Below are positions 1 through 6,550 of a stretch of 11,190 nucleotides of DNA, in pieces. The stretch covers positions 1 to 11,190 of the forward strand of contig CAUEBO010000076.1 of NCBI GenBank assembly GCA_958454405.1, written 5' to 3'. A program made the position numbers and the translations under genes. Under the pieces are notes generated by a model. The model was given only the letters and a program-made list of their open reading frames with translations. It did not search any database and was not told where the DNA came from. Source of the stretch: an uncultured Eggerthellaceae bacterium (GTDB lineage: Bacteria > Actinomycetota > Coriobacteriia > Coriobacteriales > Eggerthellaceae). How positions within the stretch are numbered: position 1 is the first letter of the stretch; each line of letters opens with the position of its first letter.

Positions 1-7
1 AGTTTGG

Positions 8-36
8 TTGCGAGGAAACGCCTGTATGCCTACAAT
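8..36 (+). promoter_or_regulatory. Candidate sigma-70 type promoter of the YczE-like gene
   Basis: A -35-like TTGCGA at 8-13 and a -10-like TACAAT at 31-36 are separated by exactly 17 bases. This would start transcription near position 43 and give a leader of about 65 bases before the ATG at 108. The -10 box matches the consensus at five of six positions and the -35 at four of six. The boxes and spacing are seen directly; promoter activity is inferred. Confidence 0.5.
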
Positions 37-107
37 TGATATAGGGTTTTGGCAACACCATCTCCGACACGATGCCAAGCCCCCACCCTCCAACAGAAAG
101 AAGAAGC

Positions 108-764
108 ATGAAGCAACGCCTTGCGCTACGCTGGTGCCTGCTCGCCATCGGGATCGTCGTCATGGCCGCAGGCATCGTCATCGTCACGAAATCGGCTACG
201 GGCAACACCCCGATCTCATCGACGGGATACGTGCTCAGCGTGGCCTTCCCCAACGTATCGTACGGCGTGTTCATGTTCTTCTGGAACATCCTGCTGCTGA
301 TTGGGCAGGTGATCATCCTGCGCCGGCGGTTCCAGCCCTTGGCATTGCTGCAGATTCCCATAAGCGTGCTGTTCAGCTTGAGCATCGATGCGTTCGCAAG
401 CCTGCTTTCCTGGTTTGCACCCGCGAACTACGCCGAATCCCTGGGCATGCTCGCCCTCGGCATCATCACACTTGCCGCAGGCGTATCGCTCACGGTTGTT
501 GCAAATGTGGCTATGAACTGCGGAGAGGCCTTGGTTGCCGCCATCACCTCGAAAACCGGGTGGAATTTCGGCCACACCAAGGTCGGGTTCGATATCAGCT
601 GCGTCATCATCGCCTGCGCGGTTTCGCTTGTCACCATGGGAAACGTGACGGGCGTCCGCGAAGGCACCGTAGCGGCCGCGGTTCTCACCGGGTTCGTCGT
701 GAACTTCTTCGTTCACAAGATGGGCGGTGCGCGCCCTCCCCTGAAAGCAGGCGGGAATAAATAA
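108..764 (+). CDS. YczE/YitT-like integral membrane protein of unknown function
   Basis: This encodes a 218-residue, very hydrophobic protein with about six predicted membrane helices, near residues 7-27, 52-71, 78-98, 112-132, 159-180 and 185-205. The first helix is followed by a TKSATGNTPISS stretch. That arrangement, and the size, fit the YczE/YyaS/YitT group of bacterial membrane proteins, for which no transport substrate or reaction is firmly known, so no function is claimed. I chose the ATG at 108 over the in-frame ATG at 72: a purine-rich AGAAAGAAGA lies just upstream of it, and the extra 12 residues from 72 are polar and proline-rich, unlike a membrane protein N-terminus. The gene stands alone, with a good promoter upstream. 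It converges with rlmKL across a 278-bp gap. Its DNA looks less GC-rich than the housekeeping genes to its right, so acquisition by transfer is possible but unproven. Confidence 0.8.
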   Translation: MKQRLALRWCLLAIGIVVMAAGIVIVTKSATGNTPISSTGYVLSVAFPNVSYGVFMFFWNILLLIGQVIILRRRFQPLALLQIPISVLFSLSIDAFASLLSWFAPANYAESLGMLALGIITLAAGVSLTVVANVAMNCGEALVAAITSKTGWNFGHTKVGFDISCVIIACAVSLVTMGNVTGVREGTVAAAVLTGFVVNFFVHKMGGARPPLKAGGNK

Positions 765-963
765 CGGGCGACATGGCCCACATGCACGCTGTACGAGCCA
801 AGCGCGCACCAGCAAAGATATGCACGGTGTAGAGGGAGGGCCTGAAAGGGCATTGCGCAAGGTGCTACGCTTGCTGCAAGATGCAAAGCATAGCCGATGC
901 CAGGAGCCTGCAGCGCTTTACGCAAAATGGCGCATTCGCTGCTCGTGCGCATAGCGGCAAAAC

Positions 964-1003
964 GGCAGGAGCCTGAAAGCGATACAGCTTTCAGGCTCCT
1001 GCC
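964..1003 (-). terminator. Strong rho-independent terminator, mainly for rlmKL
   Basis: Two perfect 17-base arms (964-980 and 987-1003, arm GGCAGGAGCCTGAAAGC) enclose a six-base loop. Read on the minus strand, the hairpin starts about 40 bases after the rlmKL stop and is followed by GTTTTGC. On the plus strand it is followed by TTATATA, so it could also stop readthrough from the membrane protein gene about 200 bases upstream. The gap 765-963 holds nothing else I can support, apart from a 10-base copy of part of the arm (CAGGAGCCTG) at 901-910. Confidence 0.85.
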
Positions 1004-1042
1004 TTATATAGAGTTAGTTGGGCGAGTTAGATGCCATCCGTA

Positions 1043-3376
1043 TTACGCGCGCCTCACCAAATAGCACTTATGGATACGCGGATTGCGCTCGAAATCGCGC
1101 GGGATGGTTTGCGCCGTGATGTCCTCAAGCGCAACCCCGTACTTGCCCAGCTGCTCCATATCGGGCTTGAACGAGCGCAGGTTGCAGCTGAACACTGCCG
1201 TGCCTTCCTTCGTGAGCAGGCGCGATACGCCCACCAAAAGCTCGACGTGGTCGCGCTGCACCTCCCAGGTGCGCTTGCCCATGGACTTCGAGTTGCTGAA
1301 CGTGGGCGGGTCCACGAAGATCAAATCGAAGCGGCGCGGGCTGCGGCGGCAATCGGTGATCCAGTTCATCACATCGCCGCGCTCGAAGCTGTGCGCACGC
1401 CCGGTGAAACCGTTTTGCTCCATGTTGCGCTCGGCCCAATCAAGGTAGGTTTGCGACAGGTCGACCGTGACGGTTTCCACCGCCCCGCCCGCCGCGGCCT
1501 GGACCGTTGCCGAGCCCGTGTAAGCGAACAGGTTGAGGAAGCGCTTGCCCGCGGCCATCTTGCGCACCATGGCGCGCGTGTCGCGATGGTCGAGGAACAG
1601 GCCCGTATCCAAATATCCGGCAAGATCCACCTCAAGCAGGCACCCTGCCTCGTCGACATGCGTGACGTAGTTGCGCTTTCCCGCGCCCCGGTACTGCCCG
1701 CCGCCCTTGTCATGGCAGCGAACCTTCGAGAACACGTGGTCGGGACGAACACCCAAGACAACCGGGGCCAAGGTGAGGATATCATCGAAACGACGGCGTG
1801 CCTTGTCGGGGTCGATGGAGCGCGGCGGCGCATATTCGGCGATATGAAGGTACGTATTGCCCGCCGCCTGGCCGGCACCGGTGTACACATCGATGGCAGC
1901 GGAATAATCCGGCAGGTCGGCATCATAGACGCGATAGCACGTGACGCCTTCACGGCGCGCCCACTTGCGGCGCTCCTTGGCGACCTTGCGCAAACGGTCG
2001 GCGAACTGCTGCGAGGATTCCTCGAACACCTCGACCTTATGCTCTGCGCCGCCGTTGGCATCCGGCACCACGGCCTGGGCAAGCTGCGCCGGGGGTCGCA
2101 TGAACAGCAACACCTGGGTTTCCACGCGCCCGCGGCCGAAGCGCAGCGTGTCGGCGGCGTCGACGCCGAACCGCCCCTGCACGCCCTGCCCGCCGGCGAC
2201 GGCATGCAGGCTGCCTGCCGGGACCGCCGCCGCAGCCTTCACGAACGCCGCGGCCTCCGCCTGAGCGCGAGCCTCGGACTGGATGCGGTCGCCCGCCGGC
2301 ATATTAGACGCCACCAGGCACGTACACAGCTTGTCCTGGCCGTTATCGGCCTCACGCCTGCTCTGCAGCCGTTCGGCCACATCGCAAGCGCGTTTTGCCA
2401 TATCCGCCACGGTATGCGCATCTCCCAGCTCGATGCTGACCACCTGACGCAAGCCGGCGCGCTTGGCGCGGTTGCGGGCCCGGGCGATGGCAGGGCTTGA
2501 ATTGGTGGCGCCCACGATGCGCACACGCTCAAGATCGGGGCGATCGGAAGCCGAGGCATTTGCCGCGCCGGCGCCGCCGACGGCTTCCAGGCCCTCCTCG
2601 AAGCGCTCGTCGGCCTCGTCGAGCAGACGTTCCCAAGCCGGTTCGTCGAACGCGGCCCAGCCCATGAAACCCCAGCGGCTGCGCGCCAAGCCCGGAGCCA
2701 TATCGCACGCCGCAGCGGCAGCCTCCACCACCAGCGAGCCGTCGCCGCACGCCGGGTCGACCAACGCAGCGGCATTGCGCATGCCGTCCCACTCGCACAT
2801 GGCCAGCACGCCAGCGGACAAGGCGCACTCGAGCGGGGCGTCCTGACCCGCATCGGGCTCCAGATACGGGCGCGCGTACAGCGATTCGCCGGAAAGGTCC
2901 AGCGAAACGGTAGCGCGGCTGTCGCGGATGCGCACGTCGATGTTGGCGTCGGCGTTGGCGCTATCCACATCGGGGCGCGAGCCTGTGCGCTCCCTGAGCG
3001 CATCGCAGATGCCGTCCTTGACCTTCAGCTCGGTGAAATGCGTGTTGCGAAGCTCTTCGTTCATGCCGTGCGCGCGAACGGCGATGCTGGCCTCGGGCGC
3101 GATGACCTCATGCCAGGGGATGCGGCGGATGCCCTCGTACAGCAAGCTGGCATCGCCGGCGTTCACGCGCTTGACCACAAGCGTGACGCGCGAGGCCAGA
3201 CGAGACCACAGGCACACTCGCTGTGCCACGGCCGCCGTGCCGAAGAACGCCACGCCGCCGTGCAACGGGCGGATGCGACGGCCGCGCAGGCGCTTGAGCT
3301 CGTCGGCAAGATATTGCTCGAACCCGGCCAGGCAGCTGGCGAAGAACTCGTATTCATCGTATGCGGGAGAAGTCAT
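1043..3376 (-). CDS. rlmKL: RlmKL: fused 23S rRNA methyltransferase (RlmL N2-G2445 domain plus RlmK N7-G2069 domain)
   Basis: The 777-residue protein matches the architecture of E. coli RlmKL (702 residues). An N-terminal THUMP-containing region (about 1-160, with HGGVAFFG and LWSRLASR) is followed by an RlmL-type Rossmann methyltransferase (about 180-430) and a C-terminal RlmK-type methyltransferase (about 450-777). In the RlmK half the SAM-binding FLNLFAYTGSATV (613-625) and the catalytic-loop DPPTFSNSKSM (689-699) are fully conserved. The RlmL half has DPACGDGS (207-214) where DPMCGSGT is usual. It has SNMPAGDR (357-364) where E. coli has SNPPYGER, so the NPPY motif that positions the target amine is lost. 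Alanine/acid-rich inserts near 255-290 and 320-350 explain the extra length. The ATG has GAAAGG seven bases upstream. It follows rpoD by 84 bp across a terminator, so it probably has its own promoter, although none is obvious. Identification is sure; activity of the RlmL half is doubtful. Confidence 0.93.
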   Translation of the reverse strand: MTSPAYDEYEFFASCLAGFEQYLADELKRLRGRRIRPLHGGVAFFGTAAVAQRVCLWSRLASRVTLVVKRVNAGDASLLYEGIRRIPWHEVIAPEASIAVRAHGMNEELRNTHFTELKVKDGICDALRERTGSRPDVDSANADANIDVRIRDSRATVSLDLSGESLYARPYLEPDAGQDAPLECALSAGVLAMCEWDGMRNAAALVDPACGDGSLVVEAAAAACDMAPGLARSRWGFMGWAAFDEPAWERLLDEADERFEEGLEAVGGAGAANASASDRPDLERVRIVGATNSSPAIARARNRAKRAGLRQVVSIELGDAHTVADMAKRACDVAERLQSRREADNGQDKLCTCLVASNMPAGDRIQSEARAQAEAAAFVKAAAAVPAGSLHAVAGGQGVQGRFGVDAADTLRFGRGRVETQVLLFMRPPAQLAQAVVPDANGGAEHKVEVFEESSQQFADRLRKVAKERRKWARREGVTCYRVYDADLPDYSAAIDVYTGAGQAAGNTYLHIAEYAPPRSIDPDKARRRFDDILTLAPVVLGVRPDHVFSKVRCHDKGGGQYRGAGKRNYVTHVDEAGCLLEVDLAGYLDTGLFLDHRDTRAMVRKMAAGKRFLNLFAYTGSATVQAAAGGAVETVTVDLSQTYLDWAERNMEQNGFTGRAHSFERGDVMNWITDCRRSPRRFDLIFVDPPTFSNSKSMGKRTWEVQRDHVELLVGVSRLLTKEGTAVFSCNLRSFKPDMEQLGKYGVALEDITAQTIPRDFERNPRIHKCYLVRRA

Positions 3377-3410
3377 CTGGATGCCTTTCGTGGGCGATGG
3401 GTCTAGCTAG

Positions 3411-3458
3411 GGGCGTTTGCCGCCCGAAAAGAAACGCGGGCCTTACGACCCGCGTTTC
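3411..3458 (-). terminator. rpoD terminator followed by a second small hairpin
   Basis: Perfect 10-base arms at 3431-3440 and 3449-3458 (GAAACGCGGG and its complement) enclose an eight-base loop, ending three bases after the rpoD stop. On the minus strand the stem is followed by TTTTCGGGC, with the T run at 3430-3427, the standard intrinsic-terminator form. A second perfect hairpin (GGGCG at 3411-3415, CGCCC at 3421-3425) follows at once and may reinforce the stop or shape the rlmKL leader. The rlmKL start codon is only 35 bases further on. Confidence 0.85.
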
Positions 3459-3460
3459 CG

Positions 3461-4732
<1,272 letters not shown>

Positions 4733-4789
4733 GTGATCTTCCTTTCCTGCTGCATGCGCGGGCACGACGAAGCACGCGCCGGGCGCAAA

Positions 4790-4819
4790 TATACAGCTGA
4801 ACAATATACCACAACTCAA
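4790..4819 (-). promoter_or_regulatory. Possible rpoD promoter
   Basis: On the minus strand TTGAGT (4819-4814) is followed after 18 bases by TGTATA (4795-4790), in the only AT-rich patch upstream of rpoD. A start near 4783 would give a leader of about 50 bases before the GTG. Two TATATT boxes in the same patch (4808-4803 and 4793-4788) make the exact assignment uncertain. Confidence 0.3.
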
Positions 4820-4995
4820 GCCGGAAAAGGGACAGAACCGCCCCACCATAAACCCGCTACGAGTGCTTTCGTCACCGATCCCGTCTCCGCACTGGTCGCG
4901 CATGGGTAAGTCGACGGAGGGCGAGCCGGCCTCGTCATCGCCCGGCGTCGCTCGTCCGTCATGCGTTCGGCAGGCCCCGACCCGAGCATTTGGGG

Positions 4996-5001
4996 TAGAA
5001 T
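4996..5001 (+). promoter_or_regulatory. Possible -10 box for the GGDEF gene
   Basis: TAGAAT lies about 105 bases upstream of the GGDEF start codon and follows a run of guanines. No convincing -35 box sits 16-18 bases before it, so this is a weak call based on the -10 sequence and on position alone. Confidence 0.3.
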
Positions 5002-5106
5002 GAAGCAGATCGCCTACCGGACGACTGCACGGAAAACCGGGGATGAAGATGTCCTCGCCGTCCTCCGCATAAGGCTGGGAAACGACACACCGACGGGAGG
5101 ACCGAT

Positions 5107-6447
5107 ATGGCTCATCCTTACGAAATATTCGACGACCTGGCGGAGATCGTCTACGTGAGCGACCGGAACACCCACGAGATGCTCTACCTCAACGAGTCGG
5201 GGCGGCGCCTCGTCGGCGATTGGCGCGGGCGCACGTGCTACGACACGGTGATGGGGCGAACCGCTCCGTGCGATTTCTGCAACAACGACCGGCTTACCGC
5301 CGACTCGTTCGAATCCTGGACGAACTACAACGAGAAGTACGGTCGCCATTACCTGCTCAAAGACAAGCTCGTCGATTGGGAGGGGCGGGCGGCGCGCCTT
5401 GAAATAGCGTTCGACATGACCGCGGAGGAAGAGCGCTGCCAGGCTTTGGAGACGAAGCTGGGCCTGGAAACGCTGCTCGTGCGCTGCGCCATGATGCTGC
5501 AGAACATCGACGGGTTCGCCGGCGACATGACGTCGGTGCTCGAGATGATCGGCACGGCCATGGAAGCCGACCGCGTGTACATCTTCCAGGTGTCGCCTGA
5601 CGGCACCACGTTCAGCAACTCCCACGAATGGTGCGCCAAAGGCGTCGTTCCCCAGATCGAGGAGCTGCAGGACATGGACATGGCATGGGTGTCGGAATGG
5701 ATGCCGCTGTTCCTGCGGCGCGAGACCGTCATCGTGAAGGACGTGGAAGACCTGCGCGAGTCCTCGCCCAACGAGTACGCCATGATCGCGCCACAGGGCA
5801 TCACCAGCATGGTGGACGCGCCGCTGCTCGTGGAAGGCGAGCTCATCGGCTCCATCGGGGTGGACAACCCCGCCGCCGTGCATCTCGACCACTGCGGAGA
5901 ATTCTTCACCAGCCTGTCGTACTTCCTGTCCATGGAACTCGAGCGCTACCGCGCGAAAGAGCGGTTCCGCACGCTCGGCTACACCGACATGCTCACGGGC
6001 CTGGCCAACCGCAACCGTTTCATCGACGACGTCGCCCGGCTTGACGGCGAGGGCCCGCGCAGCGGTTTCGGCGTGCTGTACGTGGACATGAACGGCCTGA
6101 AGGACATCAACGACCGCGACGGCCACGCACGGGGCGACCAGGTGCTCGTCGTGGCCGGCCACGCGCTGCGCGACACGTTCCCGGACGCGCGCGTGTACCG
6201 CATGGGCGGCGACGAGTTCCTGGCCATCGTCGTCGAAGTTCCCGAAGACGACTTCGATGCGCTGGTCGACGCCGTGCGCGCCCGCCTGGCCGAGGCGGAG
6301 TGCCCCATGGCCATGGGGCTGCACTATGCAACGGAGCCGTGCCTGGTGGACGAAGCGGTCCGCCGGGCCGACCGCGCCATGTACGAGGACAAGCGCGCCT
6401 ACTACCTCTCGCACCCCGCAACGGCCCGCTATCGGGGCCTGGACTAG
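5107..6447 (+). CDS. Soluble PAS-GAF-GGDEF diguanylate cyclase
   Basis: The 446-residue protein has three parts: a PAS-like sensor (about 1-108), a GAF domain (about 115-280, with DRVYIF, SNSHEWCAKGV and IGSIGVDN typical of GAF) and a C-terminal GGDEF domain (about 285-440). The cyclase domain looks active. It has YTDMLTGLANRN, DMNGLKDINDRDGH with the metal ligand D327, and an intact GGDEF at 367-371, so it probably makes c-di-GMP from two GTP. No RxxD inhibitory site precedes GGDEF (the corresponding residues are FPDA), suggesting no product inhibition. No membrane segment or signal peptide is seen, so it should sense something in the cytoplasm. The PAS part carries C44, C55 and C58 (C-x10-C-x2-C), which could bind metal or sense redox state. 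The ATG has GGGAGG six bases upstream. It stands alone on the plus strand between minus-strand rpoD and priA. The signal sensed is unknown. Confidence 0.9.
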   Translation: MAHPYEIFDDLAEIVYVSDRNTHEMLYLNESGRRLVGDWRGRTCYDTVMGRTAPCDFCNNDRLTADSFESWTNYNEKYGRHYLLKDKLVDWEGRAARLEIAFDMTAEEERCQALETKLGLETLLVRCAMMLQNIDGFAGDMTSVLEMIGTAMEADRVYIFQVSPDGTTFSNSHEWCAKGVVPQIEELQDMDMAWVSEWMPLFLRRETVIVKDVEDLRESSPNEYAMIAPQGITSMVDAPLLVEGELIGSIGVDNPAAVHLDHCGEFFTSLSYFLSMELERYRAKERFRTLGYTDMLTGLANRNRFIDDVARLDGEGPRSGFGVLYVDMNGLKDINDRDGHARGDQVLVVAGHALRDTFPDARVYRMGGDEFLAIVVEVPEDDFDALVDAVRARLAEAECPMAMGLHYATEPCLVDEAVRRADRAMYEDKRAYYLSHPATARYRGLD

Positions 6448-6457
6448 GGACGGAGGC

Positions 6458-6492
6458 GCCCGCAGACGGCACGGCGAAGCCGGACGGCGGGC
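6458..6492. terminator. Weak hairpin between convergent GGDEF and priA genes
   Basis: GCCCGC (6458-6463) pairs with GCGGGC (6487-6492), with an inner CGGC/GCCG pairing (6467-6470 and 6479-6482). It lies in the 103-bp gap between two converging genes, where a bidirectional terminator is expected. There is no T run on either strand, so it may be a factor-dependent stop or merely GC-rich chance pairing. Confidence 0.25.
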
Positions 6493-6550
6493 AGGCTGCT
6501 GCCGGAGCGCAGACGACTCCCAACGCGAGGGGCCATCGCGCCGAGAAGCG

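Larger units (their letters stand above)
4733..5106. other. 374-bp divergent intergenic region between rpoD and the GGDEF gene
   Basis: It holds the leader and probable promoters of both genes. The AT-rich island at 4787-4819 is the likely rpoD promoter zone, and a TAGAAT at 4996-5001 is the best candidate for the GGDEF gene. Short plus-strand frames of about 60 codons here (4724-4909 and 4961-5158) lack ribosome sites and recognisable sequence and are not called. I compared the roughly 100-base GGDEF leader with my memory of c-di-GMP riboswitch consensus elements and saw no match. A GGGCGA/TCGCCC inverted repeat (4919-4924 and 4938-4943) is the only notable hairpin. Confidence 0.6.

Noticed and set aside
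1011..1030. Direct repeat GAGTTAG (1011-1017 and 1024-1030) as a possible operator
   Set aside because: It lies between the rlmKL stop and its terminator, where no promoter is expected. Seven-base repeats are common by chance.
1031..2500. 489-codon plus-strand open frame opposite rlmKL
   Set aside because: It is the antisense shadow of conserved rlmKL codons, with no ribosome site and no recognisable protein family.
4733..4903. 57-residue N-terminal extension of RpoD
   Set aside because: The extension is unlike sigma factors and would cover the likely promoter, whereas the GTG at 4730-4732 has an excellent GGAAAGGAAG ribosome site.
5002..5106. Possible c-di-GMP riboswitch in the leader of the GGDEF gene
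   Set aside because: I tested the idea because of the gene's function, but did not see the conserved GEMM-type core or receptor elements. A covariance-model scan (Rfam GEMM-I and GEMM-II) would settle it.
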